Positions 8,509 to 17,376 are shown, counted from the stretch's first letter. The stretch is DNA of 64,000 nt from Ensifer canadensis (GCF_017488845.2 NZ_CP083370.1:1860001-1924000); one strand, 5' to 3'. A program made the numbers and translations. The notes: a model not told the origin generated them from the letters alone.

Positions 8509-9338
8509 GCCGGAACTTTCACCTTTTCGCTCAAGGTCTTGATCTTGATCAGCGTGTCGAGGTTCTGGTTGACGCGGCAATAGAACTCTTCGTTGACGAA
8601 GGGGCGCACGACGAAATCGTTGCCGCCGGCCTTGAGGAAGCGTGCCGACAAGAGCCGGTTGGTCGAGGACGAGACGCCGATGATGCGCAACTGGTGCGGC
8701 CCATAGGTGCCGCGAATGCGCCGCGTCAGCTCGAAGCCGTCGATGTCGGGCATGTTGTAGTCGGTGATGACGAGGCCGATATCCGGATGGTTCTTGAGGA
8801 TTTCGAGCGCCGTCGCACCGTTTTCTGCCGTGCTGGTGCGGAAATTGTAGCGTTTCAGCTGCGTCGTCAGCAGCGCGCGCGCCGTCGGGCTGTCGTCGAC
8901 GATGAGCACATGGTGCTTGTGGTTGGTGAGAAACCGGCAAACCGATTCCGCCAGCATGTCGACGGCAAAGACGCTGTCCTTGATGACATAGTCGACGATC
9001 TCCTTGGCCAGGATCTTCTCGCGCGTACTTTCCTGGAAGGAGCCGGTGAAGACCACGGTCGGCACGCTCATCTCGATGAGATAATTCAGCGCCTCGCCAT
9101 TCTCGGCACCGGGCAGGTTGATGTTGGAAATGGCCAGCGACGCCGGGAATGTCGCATTTTCGACGGCAAACTGCAGATCGTCATAATCGCGGCAGACGAT
9201 GACGTCGATGTCGAACAGCTCTTTCAGCCGCTTCGAGACCATCGACGAAAACAGATTGGAGTCCTCGGCAAGCACGATGCGGTGCTCAGCAAGAGATTCA
9301 CCGGAATAGTACATTCCGGAAACGCCGAAAAATGACAT
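8505..9338 (-). CDS. Double-receiver response regulator, REC1 degenerate
   Basis: A 277-residue protein with two receiver domains and no output domain. REC1 (IVLAEDSNLF...) has Asn72 (AISNINLPG) where the phospho-acceptor Asp should be, so it is a pseudo-receiver. REC2 (HHVLIVDDSPTARALL) keeps Asp193 in VITDYNMPDIDG, but the conserved Lys is Arg245 (FVVRPF). The domain order and shared wording (VVFTGSF.ESTR...VIKD against VVFTAAFNDNTRDQ...VIKN) show it is a paralog of the first two domains of the neighbouring diguanylate cyclase. It may work as a phosphate sink or partner of that protein. The stop codon lies in the R4 repeat. Confidence 0.85.
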   Translation of the reverse strand: MSFFGVSGMYYSGESLAEHRIVLAEDSNLFSSMVSKRLKELFDIDVIVCRDYDDLQFAVENATFPASLAISNINLPGAENGEALNYLIEMSVPTVVFTGSFQESTREKILAKEIVDYVIKDSVFAVDMLAESVCRFLTNHKHHVLIVDDSPTARALLTTQLKRYNFRTSTAENGATALEILKNHPDIGLVITDYNMPDIDGFELTRRIRGTYGPHQLRIIGVSSSTNRLLSARFLKAGGNDFVVRPFVNEEFYCRVNQNLDTLIKIKTLSEKVKVPA

Positions 9339-9480
9339 TGATCGCCTATAAGAAAGAGTGTCCCCGAAGCCATGCTAGAGGAGAAAGACTTTCCCGGCTG
9401 TTAATGAGGTAGCCGTGAAATGCTGCTTGGCGCGCTTGCATTCAGGTCTGCGCATACGACCCAATAGCCCTGCGGGGCCG

Positions 9481-10548
9481 TCAAGCCTTCGGCGTCGCTC
9501 CGCGCCGCTCGAGCGCAGTCTTGCGGATGATGTCCGCGATCTCCGGGTTGCTGCTGGACAGCATCTGGAAATCCTCCGAATACAGCGACAACAGCGAGAC
9601 CTCGGTCGCCGCGCTGACGGTCGCCGAGCGGGGCTCGCCCGTAATCAGCGCCATCTCGCCGAAGAAGCTGCCAGCGTCTAGCTCCACCGGGTTCGGTGTC
9701 GCGATACTGACGCGTCCCTCGACGATGAAGAACATCTGGTCGCCGGCCTCGCCCTTGCGGCATATGACAGCGCCCGCCGGCACGACGCGAGGCCTCAGCG
9801 CCCGCACGATCTCGACGAGCGCCGACGAGCCAAGCCTCTGAAACAGTGGCACGGTCGCCACCAACTGCCAATTGCGCACGAAGTCCCGGCGACGGACCTC
9901 TTCGTAGAAGCCGGTGGCGAGGATGCCGGCCCAGAGCGCAAAGATGCCGATGCCGCACATCATGACCAGCCCGGCAAGGACGCGGCCGGCGAAGCTTTGC
10001 GGAATCTCGTCTCCATAGCCGGTGGTCGACAGCGTCACCACCGCCCACCACATCGCCTGGGGGATGCTGCCGAACGTGTTAGGCTGGACGTCGCGCTCGA
10101 TGAGATAGGCCGTGAGCGCCGCACCAAAAAGAACGATGCCGAAGATCGAGGTGATGCCGATCAGGTTACGTGCCTGTTTGGTCAGGACGCTGCCCATAAG
10201 CCGGAAGAAGGGCGATCCGCGCAGAGGCTTCAGCAGCCAGATGGCACAGTAGAGGGTCTGATCGCGCGTGCCGACAAACAGCACCGCGGCGAAAGGAACC
10301 AAGACAGCAAGCACATCGATAGCAATCGCCGGCAGCCTGTCCCAAAAGTCTCTCTCGCGCGCGGCGATCAGCGTCACGATCAGTTGCAGGACATAGATGG
10401 CCCAGATGAGAGCAAGCAGGACCTCCAAATTGAGCCTGGTTCGTCCGGTCATGTCCGGCGTCGTGAGTGCAGCGACCGCCACGAGCCCAACCACGGCGAG
10501 CAGCCCGCCGAGCGGCGCAGAAATCTTCGAGAACGGCCGTGCCGACAT
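9481..10548 (-). CDS. Cyclic-nucleotide-gated K+ channel, MlotiK1-type
   Basis: A 355-residue inner-membrane potassium channel, the same length as MlotiK1 of Mesorhizobium loti. Six membrane segments surround the pore helix and selectivity filter TTGYGD (residues 175-180). A short linker (FYEEVRRRDFVRNWQLVA) leads to a C-terminal cyclic-nucleotide-binding domain with the phosphate cassette FFGEMALITGEPRSATV, including the cyclic-phosphate Arg (about 307). The voltage sensor lacks regular S4 charges, as in MlotiK1. cAMP binding should open the pore. GGGAG precedes the ATG. It is divergent from a nucleotide cyclase gene 211 bp away, which could make its ligand. Confidence 0.93.
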   Translation of the reverse strand: MSARPFSKISAPLGGLLAVVGLVAVAALTTPDMTGRTRLNLEVLLALIWAIYVLQLIVTLIAARERDFWDRLPAIAIDVLAVLVPFAAVLFVGTRDQTLYCAIWLLKPLRGSPFFRLMGSVLTKQARNLIGITSIFGIVLFGAALTAYLIERDVQPNTFGSIPQAMWWAVVTLSTTGYGDEIPQSFAGRVLAGLVMMCGIGIFALWAGILATGFYEEVRRRDFVRNWQLVATVPLFQRLGSSALVEIVRALRPRVVPAGAVICRKGEAGDQMFFIVEGRVSIATPNPVELDAGSFFGEMALITGEPRSATVSAATEVSLLSLYSEDFQMLSSSNPEIADIIRKTALERRGATPKA

Positions 10549-10759
10549 TCAACGCTCCCGCGGCCTACCACCCTCTTAGCATAAGATGCTTCAGGCCAAG
10601 CGCAATGGGGCCAACGAGACGACCCTGGAGCAGAGTTGACCTTGGCAAAAGCGTCGACGCGGCGCCGGCTCCCATCGGCTGGTCGAAGAGCCGGCTCAGT
10701 TTCTCAGCCCGCCAAGACAAGGCGCTGACCGCGCGCCCATTTCAGTATAAGATACCACC

Positions 10760-12169
10760 ATGAGCGAAATCCAGGCCCTCTTCGACGTCCTGCGCCAGTC
10801 GGCGGCACCCGCCTTCGCCGATGCCATCGAGCGGCACGTGCGCGACGCGCCGGACCGCAAGCTCGGCCGCATCAATGCGCTCGCCTTTGCCGCCGAGCAC
10901 GGGCTGGACGAAGAAAAGACGATCGCCGGTTTCCTGCACGCCTCGCGGCTTGGTCTGTTCGAACTGTCCTGGAATGTGCTCTGCCCCGGCTGCGGCGGGG
11001 TGCTCGACGCCAACACCTCGCTGAAAACCGTGCAGAGCGAGGCCTATACCTGCGCGCTTTGCGCAGCCGGCTACGAGCCGACGCTGGACGAGATGATCGA
11101 GGTGACGTTTACCGTCAGCCCGCGCGTCCGCCATATCGAGGCCCACAATCCGCACGAGCTTCCAGCCGCCGAATATTTCCGCCAGGTCTACTGGGGCTCC
11201 GGTGTCGACCTGCCTGAAGACGATTACGAGGCGAAGGCCGAGGAGTTCATTCTCGAGACTCTCGAACTGCCGCCCGGCGAAAAGGCCGTCATCGCGCTGC
11301 AGCTTCCGGCCGAGTTCATCATCATCTTCGAGCCGGTGACACACGCAGCGCAGTTCATCGACGTGTCGGGAGAACCGACGAAGGAAAAGCGCAACCTATC
11401 CCTGGTGTTCGATCGCACCCATCGGCATAACGAGACCATCAGCATGCAGCCGGGTCCGCTGCGGATCCAGGTGGAGAACCATGCGGAGGTGCGCACGCTG
11501 CCCACGGTCTGCGTCGCCGGCGAAGCGCTGCATGCGCTGCTCGGGCGCCGTCGTCCTTTCCTGACGGCCAAGCGGCTGCTGTCCAACCAGACATTCCGCG
11601 ACATCTACCGCACCGATACGATCGACGTAGACCAGCGCCTGAAGATCACCAGCATGACATTCCTGTTCACGGACCTTCGCGGCTCGACCGAGCTTTACGA
11701 GCGTGTCGGTGATCTCGCCGCCTTCGATCTGGTCAAGACCCATTTCACCGTGCTCAACGAGATCGTTGCCGCCGAAGCCGGCGCCGTGGTCAAGACGATC
11801 GGCGACGCCGTCATGGCAACCTTCCCGACGCCCGATCGGGCGATCGCCGCGGCCATGCGGATGCGCGACGCCATGCGCGAGCTCAATCACGAGCGCAGCA
11901 GCGAGGACCTGCTGTTGAAGATCGGCATCCATGAAGGCCCCTGCATCGCCGTCAGCCTCAACGAGAGGCAGGACTATTTCGGCCAGACGGTCAACATCGC
12001 CTCGCGCGTGCAGCACCTCGCCACCGCCCAGGAGATCTTCGCCACCAGCACGGTGCTGCGCAATCCGGCCGCCGCCGACCTGCTCAGCGAGCGCGGCCTC
12101 AACCCGATGACACACAACGTCACGCTGCGCGGCATCACCAACGAGATCAGCATCTTCGCCATACCTTGA
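10760..12169 (+). CDS. Class III adenylate/guanylate cyclase with DUF5939-like N-terminus
   Basis: A 469-residue soluble cyclase. The N-terminal about 280 residues resemble the DUF5939 module and carry a zinc ribbon, CPGC (Cys75, Cys78) and CALC (Cys98, Cys101). The C-terminal class III catalytic domain starts near residue 297: FLFTDLRGSTELYERVGD with metal Asp305, KTIGDAVMATF with Asp349, then GQTVNIASRVQ, the transition-state Asn/Arg segment. Product is probably cAMP; substrate choice cannot be proven by eye. There are no membrane segments, HAMP or receiver domains, so the zinc-ribbon part is the likely sensor. It is divergent from the cyclic-nucleotide-gated channel gene. Confidence 0.9.
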   Translation: MSEIQALFDVLRQSAAPAFADAIERHVRDAPDRKLGRINALAFAAEHGLDEEKTIAGFLHASRLGLFELSWNVLCPGCGGVLDANTSLKTVQSEAYTCALCAAGYEPTLDEMIEVTFTVSPRVRHIEAHNPHELPAAEYFRQVYWGSGVDLPEDDYEAKAEEFILETLELPPGEKAVIALQLPAEFIIIFEPVTHAAQFIDVSGEPTKEKRNLSLVFDRTHRHNETISMQPGPLRIQVENHAEVRTLPTVCVAGEALHALLGRRRPFLTAKRLLSNQTFRDIYRTDTIDVDQRLKITSMTFLFTDLRGSTELYERVGDLAAFDLVKTHFTVLNEIVAAEAGAVVKTIGDAVMATFPTPDRAIAAAMRMRDAMRELNHERSSEDLLLKIGIHEGPCIAVSLNERQDYFGQTVNIASRVQHLATAQEIFATSTVLRNPAAADLLSERGLNPMTHNVTLRGITNEISIFAIP

Positions 12170-12201
12170 TCGTGATGTCGGCAAGCGCGTTCAGCGCGCG
12201 C

Positions 12202-12408
12202 TCAGGATCCCAACAACTCCAGGAAATCGAAAAACATCGAGGGCGAGTAGGCGAACAAAACGCCGCTGCCGTAACCGATCAGCCCGTACAGGCTCGCCCC
12301 GACCCAGCCGTGGCTTTGCCACCCATAGACAATACCTACAGATGTCGCCGCGCTGATGATGGCAAGGACCCAAACACCGTGAATGAAGGACTGGAACGTC
12401 CTAGCCAT
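12202..12408 (-). CDS. Small two-helix membrane protein
   Basis: A 68-residue protein with two hydrophobic segments (VWVLAIISAATSVGIVYGW and ASLYGLIGYGSGVLF). The in-frame extension to 12522 has no good start; the ATG at 12408 has AGAGG about 6 bases upstream. No family is recognised. It ends 33 bp from the convergent cyclase gene, with no clear functional link. Confidence 0.6.
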   Translation of the reverse strand: MARTFQSFIHGVWVLAIISAATSVGIVYGWQSHGWVGASLYGLIGYGSGVLFAYSPSMFFDFLELLGS

Positions 12409-12733
12409 TCTTGCCTCTTCCAAAGCGCCGCCTATTACTTGGCGCAAACGAACGTCGCGGCCACGAGACGGATTTGCGGGCGCCGATTTTCGTCTCTGCA
12501 TTGTAGGTAGGTACGCCTGCACGCTTTGACCAGAGGTTCGGCGCGTGAGCGTTGCATCGCTGAAGCCGGCCTGACAATTCGTTGAGCCGGCACCGATTTG
12601 AAAAGAGACTTCGGCAACTGATGCAAGACGTTACGGCGTCCTTGTCGCGTCAGCGTAGGCACGCGACGCCGCGACGAGGCGACAAGGCGCTCTGCTATTC
12701 CTCACGATGCGCGGGACATAGAGAGAGCGTGGA

Positions 12734-13402
12734 TTATTTGCTTCTGGCGCTGCGGTCGGCGGCCTCCGCCCGCTTCGGCCGGCGGATGGCTCTGACCTTG
12801 CCGCTTGCGCCTCCGCCGCAGAAGAAACGGTCGCCGCCATCGGCCTCAAGCCCCGACACGCCCATGCCGGCCGGCATGTCGAGCCGCTCCAGCACCTCGC
12901 CCGTTTGCGGATCGATGCGCCTGACATCGCTGTCGTCGCCTTCCCAGGTGCCGTGCCACAGGTCGCCATCGACCCAGGTGACGCCGGTAACGACACGGTT
13001 TGACTCGATCGTGCGCAGGATGGCCCCCGTCTCGGGATCGATCTGATGGATTTTTCGCCCCCGATGCTGGCCCACCCACAGCGTACCTTCCGCCCATGCA
13101 AGGCCGGAGTCGCCACCGTTGCCCGGCGCCGGGATCGTCGAAAGTACGCGGCCGGTCTTCGGATCGATCTTCTGGATGCAATCCTCGGCGATCTGGAACA
13201 GGTGCTCCCCGTCGAAGGCCGTGCCCGCATGGGCGGCGACATCGATGGAACGCACCGTCTCACCGCTCTCGGGGTCGAGCGCATTCAATTTGTCGCCGGT
13301 GGCAAACCAGACGTGATGGCCGTCGAACGTCACGCCATGCACCTGCTCGGCACCGGGAAAGGGACCATATTCGCGGAGAATTTCGGCTGAGGCTTTTTTC
13401 AT
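12734..13402 (-). CDS. Beta-propeller protein (Vgb / glutamine cyclotransferase-like)
   Basis: A 222-residue protein made of repeated propeller blades. Blades of the type 'L-DPESGETVRSID', 'IDPKTGRVLSTIPAPG', 'IDPETGAILRTIESN' and 'IDPQTGEVLERLDMP' recur about every 45 residues. There is no signal peptide. The fold resembles streptogramin lyase (Vgb) and glutaminyl cyclotransferase families, but catalytic residues cannot be assigned. AGGA is 8 bases before the ATG. It follows the TPR-HTH gene by 9 bp on the same strand, so the two are co-transcribed. Confidence 0.75.
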   Translation of the reverse strand: MKKASAEILREYGPFPGAEQVHGVTFDGHHVWFATGDKLNALDPESGETVRSIDVAAHAGTAFDGEHLFQIAEDCIQKIDPKTGRVLSTIPAPGNGGDSGLAWAEGTLWVGQHRGRKIHQIDPETGAILRTIESNRVVTGVTWVDGDLWHGTWEGDDSDVRRIDPQTGEVLERLDMPAGMGVSGLEADGGDRFFCGGGASGKVRAIRRPKRAEAADRSARSK

Positions 13403-13411
13403 GGTTTCATC

Positions 13412-14632
13412 CTAATCGCTCGGCAGCGGCCCGGGGAGTAACAACACTGTCGGGAAACCCGGCACCGGCGGCGTCATCCATCGGCGTGCACGTCCCCGCC
13501 CGATCGGCTGCACCTTGCCAGCCGCGCAAAGCGCGTCAAGCGCCCGCTGCACCGTGCGCGGGCTCGCCCCAAGCGCAATCGCCAGCGCCGAACTCGCCCA
13601 CGCCTCGCCATCAGCGAGCAAGGCAAGCACCGCGCCGTGCTGTCCCTCGACGGGCGGCGCCAGCACGGCGACCTCGCGAGCGTGCCGCGGCACCAGCACA
13701 AAGCCGCGCGCTGTCGCGCTTACCTCGGCCACATCCCGTAGCTCAGCGCGAAGCCGTCCGATTTCGACGCGCAGTCGCGCCCGGTGCGATTCGTCTGCGT
13801 GCCTCGCCCGGAAGGCGCGGGCGAGAAGCGCGCTCCTCGAAGCATCCCCCGGCCAGGCTTCAGCCAGCGTCCTGGCAAGCGCAAAGAGAACCGGGCGCGT
13901 CGAGAGTGATGCTAACCTATCACCTGCCCGCACGACATGCCGGCATGCATCGATGACCAGCGCGCCGGATGCCAGCAGCGCCGCGACCTCTTCGAGCAGC
14001 AACGCCCTCTCCTCGCCACGGGCGATCAGGCGCGCAGCCGGCTTGGAGAGCGCTAAAAAGGCGCCGTCGACTTCGGCGGTCAATGCCGGGATACCGGCTT
14101 CACGCGCCGCCTCGCGCGCCAGCGCCAGCTGAGCGCGCGCCGTCTTCGTCTGCAGGCGCCTGACGGCGATGCCGGCGACAATGAGAGCGTTGGCGGCGCG
14201 TGATGCGGGCGGCAGCGGCATCGGGTCGAAGCCGTCAAGCGCCTGCTCGGCTTCATCGAGGCGGCCGATCAGGACGAGACGTCGGACCTGGAGATTGCGC
14301 GCATGGGCGGCGTTGACGCGGTCGCCATGGGCCTCGAGCACAGCCCGCGCCGTCTCAAGCGCCTTCTCCGGCCAGCCAAGGTCGCGTGAAACCAGCGCAA
14401 TCTCGGCGTCAGCCACGACACATCGCGCCCGTGCCACCGCTTCCCTTGGGCCGAATGCACGCGCGGCACTTTTCAGCAGGGCTTTTGCGCGTGGGAAGTC
14501 GCCGAGCTGCGCCATCGCGATCCCGCGCAGCGCCAGCGCCGGCGCGTCGTCGCGCAGTGCGACGCGTTTCAGCGCGCCGAGCGGATCGCCCGCCGCCAGC
14601 GCCCGCGCCGCAGCCGTGATCAGCGAGTCCAT
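13412..14632 (-). CDS. TPR-like helical protein with C-terminal HTH
   Basis: A 406-residue protein. The first about 200 residues are Ala/Leu-rich helical repeats resembling TPR (ALRGIAMAQLGDFPRAKALLKS is typical). The middle contains REVAVLAPPVEGQHGAVLA. The C-terminus has a winged HTH, ALLADGEAWASSALAIALGASPRTVQRALDALCAAGKV. It is probably a DNA-binding regulator that senses through the helical repeats. First gene of an operon with the beta-propeller protein, its likely partner or target. The effector is unknown. Confidence 0.75.
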   Translation of the reverse strand: MDSLITAAARALAAGDPLGALKRVALRDDAPALALRGIAMAQLGDFPRAKALLKSAARAFGPREAVARARCVVADAEIALVSRDLGWPEKALETARAVLEAHGDRVNAAHARNLQVRRLVLIGRLDEAEQALDGFDPMPLPPASRAANALIVAGIAVRRLQTKTARAQLALAREAAREAGIPALTAEVDGAFLALSKPAARLIARGEERALLLEEVAALLASGALVIDACRHVVRAGDRLASLSTRPVLFALARTLAEAWPGDASRSALLARAFRARHADESHRARLRVEIGRLRAELRDVAEVSATARGFVLVPRHAREVAVLAPPVEGQHGAVLALLADGEAWASSALAIALGASPRTVQRALDALCAAGKVQPIGRGRARRWMTPPVPGFPTVLLLPGPLPSD

Positions 14633-14739
14633 CGCAATCCCGTCAAACTTGTAACTCCCGCACTCTCAGCTTCGGACGCTAACTGTATTCGCAGACCCGC
14701 AACGACCTGCGCAACCGCCGAACAAATGGATAGCCGAAA

Positions 14740-15015
14740 ATGTCGACGCACAGAACCGGAACGATTGAAGGGTCGCGAAGGGCGATAGCTCGTGGCGCGG
14801 CCGATCGGCTCCCTCTCCTCGCCAGTCCGACCTTTGCGTTCATGGCGCTTTTGACCGGCGTTCTGAGCATCGGCGAGCCGGACATGCTCTGCACGACCTC
14901 AGCCGCGTCCCCGCTGACGGGAATGGTGGCGATGTACGGGCTGATGAGCGCCTTCCATTCCGGGCCGTGGCTGCGGCTGCTCTCCGGACGGCGAAACTCT
15001 ACCCATCGGCCGTGA
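14740..15015 (+). CDS. Hypothetical protein
   Basis: A 91-residue open frame with one moderately hydrophobic stretch (TFAFMALLTGVLSIG and GMVAMYGLM). GGATAG lies upstream of the ATG. No family is recognised, and the C-terminus is basic. It lies just left of the insertion sequence. It may be a genuine small membrane protein, but coding signal is weak. Confidence 0.4.
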   Translation: MSTHRTGTIEGSRRAIARGAADRLPLLASPTFAFMALLTGVLSIGEPDMLCTTSAASPLTGMVAMYGLMSAFHSGPWLRLLSGRRNSTHRP

Positions 15016-15193
15016 GCCCCGATCGTTGCCACCAGACAAACATCTCAACACCAAGGAGGTGGCATGAAAGCAGCCGCGTCCCAGGAGAGAACGGACCATT
15101 GAGATGCAGGTGATGATCGAGGGACAGTCACGCTTCCGGCCTTTCGGCTTACCTTATTGGGGTTTCGAAGATCTCAACAAGGGAGTTGGAAGC

Positions 15194-16261
15194 ATGACTG
15201 CCTCTTATGATTACCATATTGGCGTCGACTACCACAAATCCTATAGTCATCTGGTGGTGCAGGACAGCAGCGGCAAGACGCTCAGATCGGGCCGGGTGAA
15301 GAACGATCGCCAGTCGCTCGGTGGGTTTCTGGAACGCTACCGCGAGAACTCGCATGCTGTGGTCGAGGCGACGCGCAACTGGATGGTGATGTACGACTGG
15401 CTCGACGACATTTGCGATGATGTCGTTCTCGCCCATCCCTTGAAGGTCAAGGCGATTGCCGACGCCAAGATCAAGACCGACAAGATCGATGCGACGGTGC
15501 TCGCGCATCTGCTCAGGGCCGACCTGGTGCCGGAGGCCTGGGCGCCCAGCGAACGAGCAAGAGACCTGCGCGTCGCCCTGCGCGAGCGGATGTTTTACGT
15601 GCGGCTGCGCACGATGACGAAGAACCGCATTGTCACGGTGTTTGATCGCTATCCGGAGCAGACGGCACAGCTGAAGAAGCTCGGGGATCTGTTTGGCAAG
15701 GCCGGCCGCGTCCAGCTGGCGCAAGTCAACGTCTCGGAGATCGACCGCATCCAGATCGACCGTGGCCTCGCCTTCATCGGCGACATTGACGTGCGGATCA
15801 AGCAGTCGGAAGCAACGATCCGGGCGATGACCAAGGCCAATGCCAACGTCAAGCTGTTGAAGACGATCCCCGGCATCGGCGAGTTCTTCGCCCGGCTGAT
15901 CGACGCGGAGATTGACGATGTATCCCGCTTTCGCAATCCGAAGAAGCTCGCCGCCTATGCCGGACTGGTGCCCTCGACCTATTCCTCCGGCGGCAAGACC
16001 TTTCACGGCAAGATCATCAAGCAGGGCAACAAGTGGCTGCGCTGGGCTTTCGTCGAAGCCGTCACCCCCGCCATCGCCAGCGATGCGCAACTTCATGACC
16101 AGTACGAGCATCTGAAGATCAGAGGAACCAACAAGGCGCGTGTGGCGATCGCGCGCAAGCTTTTGACGATCGCCTTCCAGATCCTGCGTGACCAGCGCGC
16201 TTACGAGCCGCGCGGCACCAGCACCACGGAAGGCGCGTCGACGATATCCCGGCTGTCCTGA
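15194..16261 (+). CDS. IS110 family transposase
   Basis: A 355-residue DEDD recombinase. The N-terminal RuvC-like domain shows Asp12 (IGVDYHKS), Glu58 (AVVEATRNW), Asp96 and Asp99 (KTDKIDATVLAHLLRADLVP). The C-terminal Tnp20-type domain has TIPGIGEFFARLIDAEI, FRNPKKLAAYAGLVP, the candidate catalytic Ser264/Ser265 (TYSSGGKTF), and KQGNKWLRWAFVEA. It is intact and full length. The ATG at 15194 is preceded by AAGGGAG; a longer frame from 15104 is rejected because it would start outside the element. In this family the enzyme acts with a bridge RNA encoded in the element's non-coding end. Confidence 0.95.
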   Translation: MTASYDYHIGVDYHKSYSHLVVQDSSGKTLRSGRVKNDRQSLGGFLERYRENSHAVVEATRNWMVMYDWLDDICDDVVLAHPLKVKAIADAKIKTDKIDATVLAHLLRADLVPEAWAPSERARDLRVALRERMFYVRLRTMTKNRIVTVFDRYPEQTAQLKKLGDLFGKAGRVQLAQVNVSEIDRIQIDRGLAFIGDIDVRIKQSEATIRAMTKANANVKLLKTIPGIGEFFARLIDAEIDDVSRFRNPKKLAAYAGLVPSTYSSGGKTFHGKIIKQGNKWLRWAFVEAVTPAIASDAQLHDQYEHLKIRGTNKARVAIARKLLTIAFQILRDQRAYEPRGTSTTEGASTISRLS

Positions 16262-16463
16262 TTGTCGTCTAGCGAGCCCGGCAGGACTGGGCTGCGCTCC
16301 TCAAGGAGAATGGGAAGCCGGGAGCCGAACGCCACTCTGTGACCGAAGCCAGCACGGCATCAGGGTCACGCATTGGAGACTGGTTCAAGAACCGAACGGC
16401 AGATGCCTGTCGCGCGGAAGGAAGAGATTTAGCCGATCGGCGAAAATGCCGATCAATAACCAA
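16262..16463 (+). ncRNA. Candidate IS bridge RNA region
   Basis: The 200 bases after the transposase stop are rich in nested hairpins. CCCGGC (16277) pairs with GCCGGG (16317) and encloses CTCCT-CA-AGGAG (16297-16308). GTGACC (16339) pairs with GGTCAC (16364). GGTTC-AA-GAACC starts near 16382. GATCGGC (16435) pairs with GCCGATC (16448). In IS1111-type elements the bridge RNA lies in this position. The RNA and its target- and donor-binding loops are inferred, not demonstrated. Confidence 0.4.
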
Positions 16464-16529
16464 CCGAACCCAAGGAAAAGCCGCCAATCGAAGGCGTTTC
16501 GCCCTTGTGTTCTTTCATTGGAGACCACG

Positions 16530-17228
16530 ATGCAGAACGAAATCGTTTCACCCGAGGCGTGGCTGAAGGCGCGCCTGGACCTGCTTGCCGCCGAAAAGGA
16601 ATTCTCCCGTCAACGGGAGGCGCTGACGCGCCGCCGCATGGAAATGCCCTGGGAGCGCGTGGAAAAATCCTACCAGTTCGACGGGCCGAACGGCGCCCTG
16701 TCGCTCACCGATCTCTTCGACGGCCGCTCGCAGCTGATCGTCTACCACTTCATGCTTGGTCCCGACTGGCAGGAAGGCTGCAAGCACTGCTCGTTCTGGG
16801 CCGACAATTTCAACGGCATCCCGGTTCATCTCAACCATCGCGACGTGACCTTCACCGCCGTATCGCGCGCACCGCTCACCCAGATCGAGGCTTACAGGAA
16901 GCGGCTGGGCTGGAGCTTCCCATGGGTGTCATCCTTCGGCAGCGACTTCAACTTCGACTATCAGGCATCCCGGACGCCCGAACAGCTCGCCAAGGGCGAG
17001 GCCTACTACAACTACAAGATCCAGCCGAGCACCGTGTCGGAACAGGTGGGCATCAGCGTATTCTACAGGGACGACAGGAACGAGCTGTTCCACACCTATT
17101 CCTGCTACTCGCGCGGCGTCGAGATGCTGAACGGCGCCTACCATTTCCTCGACCTCGTACCCAAGGGCCGCGACGAGGACAGCTTGAATTACCCGATGGA
17201 ATGGGTGCGCCGCTGCGACCAGTACTGA
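16530..17228 (+). CDS. DUF899 family (thioredoxin-like) protein
   Basis: A 232-residue protein of the DUF899 family with a thioredoxin-like fold. Diagnostic stretches are KEFSRQREALTRRRMEMPW, SLTDLFDGRSQLIVYHFML, the CKHC motif in DWQEGCKHCSFWADNFNG, and SFGSDFNFDY. The C-terminus (SVFYRDDRNELFHTYSCYSRG, MEWVRRCDQY) is typical. The ATG at 16530 fits the family start; the upstream open frame runs through the IS end. Role unknown; a redox function is suggested by CxxC. Confidence 0.85.
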   Translation: MQNEIVSPEAWLKARLDLLAAEKEFSRQREALTRRRMEMPWERVEKSYQFDGPNGALSLTDLFDGRSQLIVYHFMLGPDWQEGCKHCSFWADNFNGIPVHLNHRDVTFTAVSRAPLTQIEAYRKRLGWSFPWVSSFGSDFNFDYQASRTPEQLAKGEAYYNYKIQPSTVSEQVGISVFYRDDRNELFHTYSCYSRGVEMLNGAYHFLDLVPKGRDEDSLNYPMEWVRRCDQY

Positions 17229-17376
17229 GGCCACGATCAATACCGAGGCAAGGTGACCGGCCGCAGTGCAGCCGGTCGCCACCTATCGCGGCGTGTGGTG
17301 CGACGCGCGAGTTCTCCACCGCAAGGGGCACACGACGCGCAGCCACATGACGGCTGCCCCGGTTACCGATCCCGGA

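Larger units (their letters stand above)
15140..16490 (+). mobile_element. IS110-family (IS1111-like) insertion sequence
   Basis: About 1.35 kb containing one DEDD transposase gene and a 200-bp non-coding 3' region. Imperfect subterminal inverted repeats can be read: CGGCTTACCTTATTGGGG (15145-15162) on the left, and the complement of CCGAACCCAAGGAAAAGCCG (16464-16483) on the right. Subterminal inverted repeats and the non-coding region downstream of the gene point to the IS1111 subgroup. No target-site duplication is expected in this family; exact ends are not resolved. Confidence 0.75.
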
